Positions 8,619 through 16,642 of a DNA stretch of 64,000 nt are shown one piece after another. Source of the DNA: Mesorhizobium sp. NFR06 (GTDB taxonomy: Bacteria; Pseudomonadota; Alphaproteobacteria; Rhizobiales; Rhizobiaceae); NCBI RefSeq assembly GCF_900115245.1, contig NZ_FOVT01000005.1:266627-330626 (forward strand), read 5' to 3'. The position numbers and the translations under genes are program-made. The notes beneath the pieces are model-generated. The model did not search any database. It was given only the letters and a program-made list of their open reading frames with translations, and was not told the origin of the DNA. Every line of letters starts with the position of its first letter. The stretch's first letter is position 1.

Positions 8619-9722
8619 ATGAATGTGATCGTCGTTGGCGCAGGCATCGCGGGACTGTCTACCGCCTGGTCGCTGGTCAGGGCCGGCCATAATGTCTCGA
8701 TCGTCGAGCAAGGAACCATCCCCAATCCGCTCGCGGCTTCCGGCGACCATCACCGAATCATCCGCCGTGCTTACCGCGCCGGCACCGGCTACGGCCAACT
8801 GATCAGCGAGGCCTATGAGGCCTGGGATGAGCTGTGGGCCGACCTTGGCGAAAACCACCTCGATCCGCGTGGTTTCCTTTGCGTCTCGCGAGAGGCGGGC
8901 GACGAGGCGGAGGAATATCGCGAGGGATTGGAGGAAGGAAATTTTCCCTTCGAATTGCTCGAACCGGCGGCCGCGGTGGAGCGCTGGCCGTTCCTCGAAG
9001 CAGGCACCTTCCGCTATGCCTATTTTTCCACCGAAGGCGGCGCCTTGCACTGCAGGAAGATCGCAGCCGGCCTGGCAAGATGGCTGCGCGCCCACGGCGC
9101 CAATGTCTATGAAAACAGCAAAGTGGTCGAGATCGACGCCGATGCCGGCCGCATCTTGCTGGAAAGCGGCGAGACGATGCAGGCCGATCGCGTCGTGGTG
9201 GCGGCCGGTGCCTGGGTGCTGAAGCTGTTTCCGGAACTCGGTGGCGAGTTGAAGATCTTTCGCACCGCGCTTGCCTATGTCGAACCGCCGGCGGATCTCA
9301 AGGCCGCCTGGGAAGCGGCGCCCGTCATCCTCGACGTCGGCGGCGTCACCGATGGCTACATGATCCCGATCACGCGCGGCGCCGGCATGAAGTTCGGCTC
9401 CGGCCTGCACAAGGTGCCGACCAGCGATGCCGACTGGAACCGCCAGCCGGTGCCGGGCGAGGGCGAGGTGATCCGCAACCTGTTCTCGCCGCCGATCGCC
9501 CGCATCACCGAATACAAGGTGACCGAGGTCGTTACCTGCGCCTACACCTTTACCGCCGACGAGAAATTCCTCGCGCATGAAAAAGGCAAATGCCTGGTCG
9601 TCTCCGCCTGTTCCGGCCATGGCTACAAGTTCGGCGCGAGCGTCGGCCGACGTGTCGCCAAGGCCGTCGGGGACGGCGACATAGCCAGCCTGAAACGCTG
9701 GTTGCGCGCCGAAATGATCTAG
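8619..9722 (+). CDS. FAD-dependent oxidoreductase (DAO / glycine-sarcosine oxidase type)
   Basis: A 367-residue flavoprotein. The dinucleotide-binding motif is at the very N-terminus, VIVVGAGIAGLSTAWSLV (residues 3-20), followed by the acidic strand end VSIVEQG. The C-terminal segment with SACSGHGYKFGASVGRRVAKA is the usual FAD-closing region of D-amino-acid/sarcosine oxidases. I start at the ATG giving MNVIVVGAG; a GTG four codons upstream is possible. It would oxidise a C-N bond of a small amino compound. It is divergent from the P450 gene, sharing an 87-base control region. Confidence 0.88.
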   Translation: MNVIVVGAGIAGLSTAWSLVRAGHNVSIVEQGTIPNPLAASGDHHRIIRRAYRAGTGYGQLISEAYEAWDELWADLGENHLDPRGFLCVSREAGDEAEEYREGLEEGNFPFELLEPAAAVERWPFLEAGTFRYAYFSTEGGALHCRKIAAGLARWLRAHGANVYENSKVVEIDADAGRILLESGETMQADRVVVAAGAWVLKLFPELGGELKIFRTALAYVEPPADLKAAWEAAPVILDVGGVTDGYMIPITRGAGMKFGSGLHKVPTSDADWNRQPVPGEGEVIRNLFSPPIARITEYKVTEVVTCAYTFTADEKFLAHEKGKCLVVSACSGHGYKFGASVGRRVAKAVGDGDIASLKRWLRAEMI

Positions 9723-9756
9723 CTGGACGGCCGGCTGATTGATCGGCGCGATCGCG

Positions 9757-10485
9757 TCAGTGGCCCGTCTTGAGAATACTCGCCACCTTGGCGGCGATTG
9801 CCGCGTCCAGCGCCGGCCAATTCGCGAGCAGTTCGTGCGGAAAACGGTAGGTGAGGCTGAGATCGTCGCCGACCTGGATGTCGCGTTCGCAGGGCGCCAA
9901 CGATTCCTCCGCGCTCGGCCCGCTCAGGCAGCGGGCGACGAACGGACCCTTGCCTGGGCGTTCGGCGACGGCCAGCACCTCGTTCAGATAGCCTGATTTT
10001 TCCGTGAAGGCATAAACCGTCGTGCCGCCCGGACCGGGTGTGCCCGGCTTTTCGATCAGGGCGCTGTAGATCGGCGCGAAGCGGCCGCTCATGTCGCGCG
10101 ACATCATTCGCGGCTCGAACGACAGGAAAATGATCTTCCTGGTCGTCGCGTGATTGAAGTCGTCGCGCGCGGCCGTGCTGTAGCCGTCCATCTCGGGATA
10201 GCGCAGGTAGAGGTCAAGTCGCGACGCGATGCCGTCGCGCCTAGCCTGGTCGAAGCGGATGAGGTTTGCCGGCACGCTGATCAGATTGTTGCCCATGACG
10301 ATCCGGCGCACCGTCGCGTCATCCGTGTAGCCGGCCATGGCGATCGACCGGCCGAGCCATTTGCCGCCGACGCTGATCGCCACCGACAGCAGCGCCAGCG
10401 CCGCGAAGACATAGAAGACCCGCTTCATCAAGGTCGAATCGACGACCTCGAAGTCCGGGCTCTCGGCGACGCTTGCCTCTCTCAT
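9757..10485 (-). CDS. Conserved membrane-anchored protein of unknown function
   Basis: The 242-residue protein has a short cytosolic N-terminus, one transmembrane segment at about residues 21-41 (VFYVFAALALLSVAISVGG) and a large presumably periplasmic domain containing the conserved-looking RYPEMDGYSTAARDDF and PFVARCLSG...CERDIQVG segments with two cysteines. I place the start at MREASVAESPDF because GGAG lies eight bases upstream; another ATG two codons earlier is too close to it. This resembles rhizobial conserved hypotheticals; I cannot assign a role. It is divergent from a small membrane protein gene. Confidence 0.75.
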   Translation of the reverse strand: MREASVAESPDFEVVDSTLMKRVFYVFAALALLSVAISVGGKWLGRSIAMAGYTDDATVRRIVMGNNLISVPANLIRFDQARRDGIASRLDLYLRYPEMDGYSTAARDDFNHATTRKIIFLSFEPRMMSRDMSGRFAPIYSALIEKPGTPGPGGTTVYAFTEKSGYLNEVLAVAERPGKGPFVARCLSGPSAEESLAPCERDIQVGDDLSLTYRFPHELLANWPALDAAIAAKVASILKTGH

Positions 10486-10595
10486 TCGCATTTCTCCGAT
10501 CCGCCTACCTGTCCTTGGGCGGCACAAGCTGCGCGGCATGGCTCTTGCAGCGCGTTGGCACGACTGTGCGTTTTCATGGTAAATGGTTGGTAAAC

Positions 10596-10940
10596 ATGGC
10601 TCCCGTTGTGCTTGTTCTTTACGCTTTTGCGGTTTGTCTCACGGCTTGCGGGCTGGCCGGATCGGTCATGGAACTGCTGTCCGGCCGACGCCTGGCCTTT
10701 GCTGAACCTTACGTTTCGCCGCTCCATATCCTGCGGTCGCTCGCGGCAACCGCTTGCGCCGGGCCGTTCATGCTCACCAACGAGGCTTTGGCCGCCAGGC
10801 GCGAGGGCCGCATCGGCACGATGGCGCTGCTGTCCTGCGGCTGCACGGCCATTGCCTGGGCGCTGGCGCTCGGCGTCGTGCTGATCGCCATTGCATCCTG
10901 GGCGACCGCCAACTTAGGGTCTTTCGAATTCTCTGGTTGA
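10596..10940 (+). CDS. Small conserved membrane protein (DUF6949-like)
   Basis: A 114-residue protein with three predicted membrane segments: residues 3-22 (VVLVLYAFAVCLTACGLAGS), around 48-63, and 78-105 (MALLSCGCTAIAWALALGVV onward). The start MAPVVLVLYAF is chosen because it begins the first hydrophobic segment; a frame extension upstream overlaps the divergent gene. Similar short proteins are common in Rhizobiales without known function. The DUF number is recalled and not verified. It precedes the gamma-carbonic anhydrase gene by 18 bases and may be co-transcribed. Confidence 0.7.
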   Translation: MAPVVLVLYAFAVCLTACGLAGSVMELLSGRRLAFAEPYVSPLHILRSLAATACAGPFMLTNEALAARREGRIGTMALLSCGCTAIAWALALGVVLIAIASWATANLGSFEFSG

Positions 10941-10958
10941 GACGATTCGGAGACGAAA

Positions 10959-11486
10959 ATGCCGGTCTATGCGATCGATGGGAAAGCGCCACAGTTCGAG
11001 GATGCCGATACGAACTGGATTGCGCCGGACGCCACCCTGATCGGCAATATCCGGATCGGCCGCAACGCCGGCTTCTGGTTCGGCGTCGTCATCCGCGGCG
11101 ATGGCGAGCTCATTGCGATCGGCGCCGACACCAACGTGCAGGAACATACGATCATGCACACCGATCCGGGCTTTGCGCTGACCATCGGCGAAGGCTGCAC
11201 GATCGGCCACAGGGCGCTGCTGCATGGCTGCACGATCGGCGACAACAGCCTGATCGGCATGGGCGCCATCGTGCTGAACGGCGCCAGGATCGGCAACAAC
11301 TCGCTGGTGGGCGCCGGCGCCCTGGTGACGGAGAACAAGGTTTTTCCCGACAATTCGCTGATCGTCGGCTCGCCCGCCAAGGTGATAAGGACGCTGGACG
11401 AAACGGCGATAGAGCGGCTGCGCGTCTCCGCCGCCCACTATGTCGCCAACGCCAAACGCTTCAAGGCCAAGCTGAAGACGGTGTGA
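10959..11486 (+). CDS. Gamma-class carbonic anhydrase family protein (left-handed beta-helix)
   Basis: A 175-residue hexapeptide-repeat protein. The repeat run goes from about residue 23 to 140 (for example ATLIGNIRIGRNAGFWFGVV, GDNSLIGMGAIVLNGARIG), forming the left-handed beta-helix trimer. Zinc-site histidines of the gamma-CA/YrdA family occur in VQEHTIMHTD and GCTIGHRALLHGCTIG. The C-terminal helix RLRVSAAHYVANAKRFKAKL is typical. Whether it hydrates CO2 or acts as a related acyltransferase-like protein is uncertain. Confidence 0.92.
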   Translation: MPVYAIDGKAPQFEDADTNWIAPDATLIGNIRIGRNAGFWFGVVIRGDGELIAIGADTNVQEHTIMHTDPGFALTIGEGCTIGHRALLHGCTIGDNSLIGMGAIVLNGARIGNNSLVGAGALVTENKVFPDNSLIVGSPAKVIRTLDETAIERLRVSAAHYVANAKRFKAKLKTV

Positions 11487-11508
11487 CGGCGGCGGGTTGC
11501 CTCGCGCA

Positions 11509-12087
11509 TCATCGTAGCACGCGACTCATCGCTTCACGCAGCAGGGAAGCACCGGTTTCGAACCCGGCCTCTTCTGCGCCTTCCAGTGCCGTCTCATAAT
11601 CGTCGATGCGGGTCTTCAGCGACGGGTCGGCGCCTGAGAGAAGCAGCAGGCGGATCGATTCGGCATCCCGCCGGGACACTGCATAATGCAGGGGCGTCCA
11701 ATCGTTCACGCCGCGCATATCCGGATCGGCGCCATGCGCGAGCAGGATACGGACGACTTCCAGCCGGTCCGGCCGTTCCGTCGACAACGCGGCAATGATC
11801 GAGGGAAAGCCGGCAAGATCCTCATAATTCGGGTTTGAACCGGCATCGAGCAAGGCGGTGATGAACGTGGTCGGGCTCCAGTAGATGGCATATTCCAGCG
11901 GATGGCCAAGGCCGAGCTCGAACGGCATTCTCTCGTCGAACCAGCGCGCCCAACCACCGAATATCCTGCCAAGGCCCTCGAAATCACCGGCCTTGAAGGC
12001 TTCGTCTATCGCCTTGAACAACCGGTGTCGGGCACCGCGATCCTCAGGGACTTCCAGCATCGCCTTCTTCCGCAATGAATGGCCCAT
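11509..12087 (-). CDS. Ankyrin-repeat protein
   Basis: A 192-residue cytosolic protein. Ankyrin-type repeats occupy roughly residues 60-180; the clearest are the repeat ending VVRILLAHGADPDMRG and the next, DWTPLHYAVSRRDAESIRLL followed by LLSGADPSLKT. The N-terminus is helical and not repetitive. I start at MGHSLRKKAML, since the 28-residue upstream extension has no family support. A role in protein-protein contact is all that can be inferred. It converges with the carbonic anhydrase gene. Confidence 0.82.
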   Translation of the reverse strand: MGHSLRKKAMLEVPEDRGARHRLFKAIDEAFKAGDFEGLGRIFGGWARWFDERMPFELGLGHPLEYAIYWSPTTFITALLDAGSNPNYEDLAGFPSIIAALSTERPDRLEVVRILLAHGADPDMRGVNDWTPLHYAVSRRDAESIRLLLLSGADPSLKTRIDDYETALEGAEEAGFETGASLLREAMSRVLR

Positions 12088-12374
12088 ACTGCTCCCGTCT
12101 GCTCCGATCCGAAAGCGGTCCTGCGTGACACGCCGTCGGCCATGATGGACCCACCACGACGGACTCACCACGACAGACTCAAGGCAGAAAATGGCGGAGC
12201 CGGCCCCGGGGACGGGGGCCGGCTCCTAAAACCCGGTCGTTGGGGACGGGGAGGGTGGGGACTCGACCGGGCTTTCTTCCTAAGCGCGCCGCGTCAAGGC
12301 GGCGTGCTTGTCCTCGATGCGCATGCCGCGATCGAAAAATCGCTGTGGACTTCCGGGCGACATGCTTGGCGCCC
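12088..12374. other. Intergenic region with two hairpins
   Basis: No gene seen. It holds a long GC hairpin at 12196-12226 (see terminator) and a second one at about 12282-12309 with arms aagcgcgccgc / gcggcgtgctt (one mismatch). A G-rich stretch lies between them. Confidence 0.6.
12196..12226 (-). terminator. Strong hairpin, possible terminator of the transglutaminase-like gene
   Basis: A perfect 12-bp stem (ggagccggcccc / ggggccggctcc) with a 7-base loop lies about 150 bases after the minus-strand gene end. On that strand the tail is gccattttctg, with only four T's, so termination efficiency is uncertain. Confidence 0.45.
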
Positions 12375-12980
12375 TTAGCGGACGCTGGCGACCGCGGCGT
12401 CGCGGCCGTCGTTGATGGTAACCCAAACGCCAGAATTCTCGGTCGATTGACGCTTGAGGTAGGTGTAGACGGTGTCGTTCCAGGCGAGCACTTTCGGCTC
12501 GAGATTGTCGAGGATGTACTCGCCGAGGTTGGTGCGCACGGTCAGCACCGCATGACCGTCGCCATTCGGCTGGCGCACCACCGTCATCAACAGGTCACCG
12601 GCCGGAACCCCTACGGCCATCAGCTCGCGCCGCTTCTCCAGTCCATAGTCCTCGCAATCGCCATAGCCGTTGACCGGATAGGCCCAGTATTCCTCGACGC
12701 CGTAATTCTCCATGTCGGTGCGTGGCTTGACGCGGGTGTTGACCGAATTGTTGACGTTGACGATCGTCGTCCACAGCTTGCGCGTCAGTTCGACCGGCGC
12801 CCCCTTCGGCGTCCGCTGGTTGCATTCGGCCGGAATGCGCTGGCAGAAATCATAGTGACCGACGGGCTGGGTGGTGCGGCCACCCGTATGCATGAAAGCC
12901 GGTCCTGCGCTTGCCGTCCCCCACGCGGAAAGCTGCATCGCCATTGCCAAGAGCAACAGCTTGCCCCTCGTCATTTTCAT
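12375..12980 (-). CDS. Secreted transglutaminase-like cysteine peptidase (BTLCP family)
   Basis: A 201-residue exported protein with an N-terminal signal peptide, MKMTRGKLLLLAMAMQLSAW, cleaved near TASA at residue 25. The bacterial transglutaminase-like cysteine proteinase fold is supported by the triad candidates: Cys in GYGDCEDYGL (about residue 108), His in NGDGHAVLTV and Asp in YILDNLEP. Family members act in the periplasm and are often linked to c-di-GMP/LapD systems or envelope proteins. Two genes away lies a tandem PilZ protein, but a functional link is only inference. Confidence 0.9.
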   Translation of the reverse strand: MKMTRGKLLLLAMAMQLSAWGTASAGPAFMHTGGRTTQPVGHYDFCQRIPAECNQRTPKGAPVELTRKLWTTIVNVNNSVNTRVKPRTDMENYGVEEYWAYPVNGYGDCEDYGLEKRRELMAVGVPAGDLLMTVVRQPNGDGHAVLTVRTNLGEYILDNLEPKVLAWNDTVYTYLKRQSTENSGVWVTINDGRDAAVASVR

Positions 12981-13186
12981 AGTGGTAGTCTCCCCGTTTG
13001 AGGAGACTGTGCCACGTTGGGATTTATTTGACGCAAAAACCCGAAGTAGTTATTGAGTAAAACGCCAGTAGAATAAACATAAAATTTGAACTATCGCGAT
13101 CCTGGATTGTTCAGATTTCGCCCGGCTCGCGGGACGTTTCGACGGCGCTGGGCAGCCTGTCCGACCTGCCAAAGCAAGGCAACAAA

Positions 13187-13210
13187 AAACCGGCCGCTAA
13201 CGGCCGGTTT
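13187..13210 (-). terminator. Intrinsic terminator of the PilZ gene
   Basis: A perfect 10-bp stem (aaaccggccg / cggccggttt) with loop ctaa lies about 25 bases beyond the minus-strand stop codon. It is followed on that strand by ttttttgtt, a classic rho-independent terminator. Confidence 0.85.
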
Positions 13211-13234
13211 GCTTCGATTGCGGTGCGGCCCGCG

Positions 13235-13852
13235 TCAGGCCCGCGGCGCGTTGAATTCCTGATCGAGAGTTTCCGGTCGCTGGATGACGGCGAACTCGAT
13301 GGCGACGCCGTCCTCGAAATGGCGCACCACCTGACCGCGCATCGTCCCGAGCATGACCTGGACGCCGATCGCCGGCTTGACGTCGATTTCGACTGCCGCG
13401 CCGGAGAGCGACAGGTCGATGATGCGGCACTGATACTGGCGTCCGTCGACGAGTTGCAGAACGCTCGTCGGATTGCGCGGCGCCACGCGCTCGTGGCGAC
13501 GGTCCTCGGGCAGGTCGAGCTCATGCTTGTTGGCAAGCCAGGTGAGCTGCGCGGCAAGCTTGTCCTTCTTGCGATCCGAGGCGATGACGGTCATGGCGAA
13601 ACCGTCTTGCGAAGTGCGCGTCACGACGCCTTCGACACGGCCGATATGATCGATATAGGCGATGACCTTTTCGCCCGGCATGCCGATGCGGTCCGTGCGC
13701 AGTGCAACATTGCCGGGTGACATGTCGATCACCTGGCATGGATGCTCGGTGCGGTCTTCCAGCATGAAGCGCCCGTAAATCTTGACACGGACACGCTGAA
13801 AGTTGCGCCGTTCAGCTCGTGACGGTGCATATTCTACCGCCGCTGACCTCAT
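13235..13852 (-). CDS. Tandem PilZ-domain protein (predicted c-di-GMP binding)
   Basis: A 205-residue protein with two PilZ-like units. The first spans about residues 15-95, with RRNFQRVRVKIYGRF (an RxxxR-type motif) and VIDMSPGNVALRTD. The second spans about residues 110-200, with HERVAPRNPTSVLQL and IIDLSLSGAAVEID, the latter a full DxSxxG motif. The first unit has DMSPGN in place of DxSxxG and the second lacks a clear RxxxR, so c-di-GMP binding may be partial or shared. No other output domain is present. It has its own terminator. Confidence 0.87.
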   Translation of the reverse strand: MRSAAVEYAPSRAERRNFQRVRVKIYGRFMLEDRTEHPCQVIDMSPGNVALRTDRIGMPGEKVIAYIDHIGRVEGVVTRTSQDGFAMTVIASDRKKDKLAAQLTWLANKHELDLPEDRRHERVAPRNPTSVLQLVDGRQYQCRIIDLSLSGAAVEIDVKPAIGVQVMLGTMRGQVVRHFEDGVAIEFAVIQRPETLDQEFNAPRA

Positions 13853-14023
13853 GACTGCCTACACCCTGTTGGCATTCCGCGCGACGATGCGAGGAATTTC
13901 CCGCAAAAACTACAGCGAAGCAGGTTAACAAACGGGAAAAGTCGGCCGCGAATGCTTACGTCGGAAGGCTGTCACCAAGCGCAAAAGCCAACAGCTGGCC
14001 AGGCAAATACCCCGCGTCCGAGC

Positions 14024-14662
14024 TCATTCGTGACGCCCGCCGTCGAAGACGACGAGATGACGGATGCGTCGCACGCGACCGAGCGCCGAGATGGTTTCGG
14101 GGGGCTCGAATTCGGTCGGAACGAGCGAGGGAACATCGATCGCCGGCCGGTTCTTCAGGAACATCGGCTCCTTCTCGGGGTCTATCACCCGGATCGTGTC
14201 GATGAGCGCGTCGGCGAGCGGGTCGGCGCCGAGCCAGAACGGCCTGTCGGCGGTGCTGATGATGCCAAGGCAGCGCTGGTTCTCGGCGCCCCCGTCCAAC
14301 GGCAGCGCCAGCAGTTCGAAATTGTTGGAACGCCCGTTGCGGCTGAACCCTTCATAGGTCATCAGCAGAACCGATTTCTGATCGAAAACGCCTTGCATAA
14401 GCCGCGACACCAGCCGCTGGTCCTTCTCGCGCCAGAGCGAAGGAAAGGAGAAGCCCTTGAGCTCCCGGCCGTAATAGGCGCAGAGCCTTGTTCCGGCGAG
14501 CCGGAACACCGCCTGGCCACGCGTGTCGCGCTCGAGGATGAAAGTATCGGCCAAAAGCGACTTGATGTCGGCCGGCTCCACTTCCGATCGTTTCGGGGCG
14601 AGGCGGCCATCACGCAGCTCGTTCCAATATTGGAACAGCGCGATCGATCCTTTTTCTTTCAT
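14024..14662 (-). CDS. PAS-domain protein (PAS_5/DUF1488-like rhizobial type)
   Basis: A 212-residue protein built on one PAS-like module at about residues 8-155: ALFQYWNELRDGRLAPKRSE, then FILERDTRGQAVFRLAGTRL and LCAYYGRELKGFSFPSLW. The C-terminal ~60 residues are proline-rich and end in RRIRHLVVFDGGRHE. There is no kinase, GGDEF or DNA-binding domain, so it is a stand-alone PAS sensor of the kind common in Rhizobiales and Caulobacter relatives. I choose MKEKGSIALF as start; MRSGTK six residues earlier is possible. Ligand and partners are unknown. Confidence 0.82.
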   Translation of the reverse strand: MKEKGSIALFQYWNELRDGRLAPKRSEVEPADIKSLLADTFILERDTRGQAVFRLAGTRLCAYYGRELKGFSFPSLWREKDQRLVSRLMQGVFDQKSVLLMTYEGFSRNGRSNNFELLALPLDGGAENQRCLGIISTADRPFWLGADPLADALIDTIRVIDPEKEPMFLKNRPAIDVPSLVPTEFEPPETISALGRVRRIRHLVVFDGGRHE

Positions 14663-14768
14663 TTTCGTTCCGCTCCGCACAATCTGTCTTTTGATGTCCC
14701 ATCGGCGAACAGACAGGGCGCCCTCCGATGACCTTCATGCGGTGCGGAGCAGGATGCGTGCCAGTATC

Positions 14769-14964
14769 GTTAACGTTTGTTCACGCCTCGGGGTCGTTAA
14801 GGTTAACAAGTGGTTTACGTTGCGCATGGCCGAGGCCTGTGGCACATCAAAACCACTCCAAAAAGGTCGTTTCAGCAGCGATCGGCAGCATTTCAGTCAA
14901 GGGTTTATGGGGAGCAGGGGGCTCGACCGGCCGTTCAGGGAAATCCTGGACGGCCTTCTTTTTT
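14769..14964 (+). ncRNA. Candidate small RNA or leader/attenuator upstream of the rhomboid gene
   Basis: About 385 bases separate the PAS gene from the rhomboid gene, and no convincing protein is coded there. The stretch ends in a strong plus-strand rho-independent terminator (14929-14964) that lies more than 80 bases before the rhomboid start, so something is transcribed and terminated here. The 5' boundary is a guess: GTTAAC occurs at 14769 and again at 14802, near a likely promoter. It could be a free-standing sRNA or a long attenuated leader. I do not recognise a known family. Confidence 0.45.
14929..14964 (+). terminator. Strong intrinsic terminator with no upstream gene
   Basis: An 11-bp stem (ggccgttcagg / cctggacggcc, one G-T pair), loop gaaat, then ttctttttt. 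It is on the plus strand, while the nearest gene upstream is on the minus strand, so it must end an unannotated transcript or attenuate the rhomboid leader. Confidence 0.85.
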
Positions 14965-15047
14965 GATTCGCCCCTGTTCTGATTCGGCTGGTTTCCAATC
15001 GGCACTGTGGCGATTCGCTGTTTGTGATTCGAAAGGGCGTGATCTAC

Positions 15048-15827
15048 ATGCTCGCCGAAATCGAGTCCCCCCAAGACCTGCAAGGGCGCATGAGCGAACC
15101 GACAAGTCCCGCCGAGAACGAACCGCTGCCGCACGAGGCTTCCGAACCTCGGCGTCGCGAGCCTGTGTTCAACCTGCCGCCTGCGGTGCTGGCGGTGATC
15201 GGCATATGCGTAGCGGTGCACCTGGTGCGCGTCTATCTGCTCACCGATGATCAGGACTTTGCCCTGCTCGTTCGGGCAGCCTTCGTCCCCATTCGCTATT
15301 CCGGCCGATACGACATTGATTTCTATGCCTTTTCGAGCCCCTTCACCTATGCATTCCTGCATGGTGGGCTAGCTCATCTGTTGATCAACATGATCTGGCT
15401 TGCCGCCTTTGGTTCGCCTTTGGCCAATCGATTTGGCGCGCCGCGCTTCGCATTGTTCTTCGCGGCGACGGGCCTGGCTTCGGTTGCGCTCTTCTGGGCG
15501 CTTCATCCGCTTGGCCAAGAGCCGCTGGTCGGCGCGTCTGGTGCAATTTCCGGCATGATGGGAGCGGCGGCGCGCTACGGCTTCCGCATCGACCGGTCGT
15601 CCGGACGGGCGGCCTTCGCCGGCAAACCCTTGCCGATCGCGGCGGTCTTGCGTTCGCGAGGCGTGATGACGTTTCTGGGCGTCTGGATGGTCATAAATCT
15701 GGCCACCGGCTTGCTCGGCTTCGCGCCGGGTATCGAAGGCCAGATCGCCTGGGAAGCCCATATCGGCGGCTTCGTCGCCGGCTTTTTCGGACTGCGCTTT
15801 TTCGACCGCCCGCTGCCTGCGATCTGA
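15048..15827 (+). CDS. Rhomboid family intramembrane serine protease
   Basis: The product (259 residues from this ATG) has a ~45-residue cytosolic N-terminus and six to seven membrane segments. The catalytic serine is in VGASGAISGMMGA (about residue 162), the histidine in EAHIGGFVAGFFG near residue 238. An early loop AFLHGGLAHLLINMIWL carries the conserved HxxxN element. It cleaves membrane protein helices; the substrate is unknown. A GTG eight codons upstream is an alternative start. A terminator lies in the upstream region, suggesting leader control. Confidence 0.92.
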   Translation: MLAEIESPQDLQGRMSEPTSPAENEPLPHEASEPRRREPVFNLPPAVLAVIGICVAVHLVRVYLLTDDQDFALLVRAAFVPIRYSGRYDIDFYAFSSPFTYAFLHGGLAHLLINMIWLAAFGSPLANRFGAPRFALFFAATGLASVALFWALHPLGQEPLVGASGAISGMMGAAARYGFRIDRSSGRAAFAGKPLPIAAVLRSRGVMTFLGVWMVINLATGLLGFAPGIEGQIAWEAHIGGFVAGFFGLRFFDRPLPAI

Positions 15828-15875
15828 AACCTCGCATCCACTTGAAATGCAACCAATCACGGCGCACGATGTTGC

Positions 15876-15961
15876 CATGCGTGTCGCCCAAAAGTGCGTA
15901 GCGGTTTTGGGAAACGACATGCATCAAAACACAAACTTGAAGCGCCTTCGACGCGCTTCAA
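15876..15961. repeat. Mosaic palindromic element, copy 1 (catgtcg module plus gaagcgc module)
   Basis: Module one is a palindrome from catgcgtgtcg to cgacatgcatc with core caaaagtgcgtagcggtttt. Module two, 12 bases on, is a hairpin with arms ttgaagcgc / gcgcttcaa. The same two modules occur in the same order, inverted, at 45449-45552. It lies between the rhomboid and CBS genes. Confidence 0.8.
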
Positions 15962-16044
15962 ACACCCTGCGTCTCTAACTGGGGCGCCAGGGCGGAAAAG
16001 CCGGTCGGGGCGGGGAGCCGGCGTCAACGGCAGTGGAGGACGCC

Positions 16045-16476
16045 ATGACGGTTAAGGCAATTCTTGAAAGCAAGGGCCATGACGTGTTCACGCTGGGGCC
16101 CAACGAAAAACTGAGCGAGGCCATTCGCATGCTGGCCGAGCACAGGATCGGTGCGCTCGTTATCACCAATGGCGATCGCAAGATCGTCGGCATTCTCTCG
16201 GAGCGCGACATCGTGCGGGTGGTGGCCAGGGAGGGCGCCGCGGCGCTCGACATCCCCGTGCGTTCGGCAATGACGCCGAAGGTGAAGATTTGCAACGAAA
16301 ACCACACCGTCAACGAGGTCATGGAGATCATGACGAAAGGCCGCTTCCGTCATTTACCGGTCGAAAAGGGCGGCCAGCTGGACGGCATCGTTTCCATCGG
16401 CGACGTGGTCAAGCGCCGCATCGAGGACGTCGAGCGCGAAGCCGAGGAGATCAAGGCCTATATCGCCACCGCCTAG
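16045..16476 (+). CDS. CBS-domain pair protein
   Basis: A 143-residue stand-alone Bateman module. CBS1 spans about residues 4-60 (EAIRMLAEHRIGALVITNGD onward) and CBS2 about 70-130 (VNEVMEIMTKGRFRHLPVE onward). Such proteins bind adenine nucleotides and regulate partners. The start is ATG at 16045, with GGAGGA four bases before it; a GTG further upstream overlaps that ribosome site and is rejected. A repeat-type hairpin (16488-16508) follows the stop and may serve as terminator. Confidence 0.92.
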   Translation: MTVKAILESKGHDVFTLGPNEKLSEAIRMLAEHRIGALVITNGDRKIVGILSERDIVRVVAREGAAALDIPVRSAMTPKVKICNENHTVNEVMEIMTKGRFRHLPVEKGGQLDGIVSIGDVVKRRIEDVEREAEEIKAYIATA

Positions 16477-16487
16477 GGAAGGATGAT

Positions 16488-16570
16488 TTCAGGTCGCATC
16501 GACCTGAATCTGGATCCGTTTCTGGGTCGATCGGGATAGAGCATGATCTGAAATTATCGGCATCATGCTC
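16488..16570. repeat. Intergenic palindromes: ttcaggtcg hairpin and gagcatgat palindrome
   Basis: The first is a perfect hairpin, ttcaggtcg-cat-cgacctgaa (16488-16508). The second is an inverted pair gagcatgat ... atcatgctc (16539-16570). Both word pairs are typical of dispersed rhizobial palindromic repeats; only one copy of each occurs in this window. Confidence 0.65.
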
Positions 16571-16642
16571 GAGAGTGACGGTCAAGCGGACTGAGACGGT
16601 GATAACCGCCGGCTGTCTCCAGCCGGCGGCGCATAGCACCTT

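Noticed and set aside
10570..10596. CtrA-like site (gtaa-N7-gtaa) before the small membrane gene
   Set aside because: Both half-sites carry a mismatch to TTAA-N7-TTAA; not distinct from background.
14523..14966. Plus-strand frame ending inside the terminator before the rhomboid gene
   Set aside because: It overlaps the PAS gene antisense and its last 46 codons run through a strong terminator; no family resemblance.
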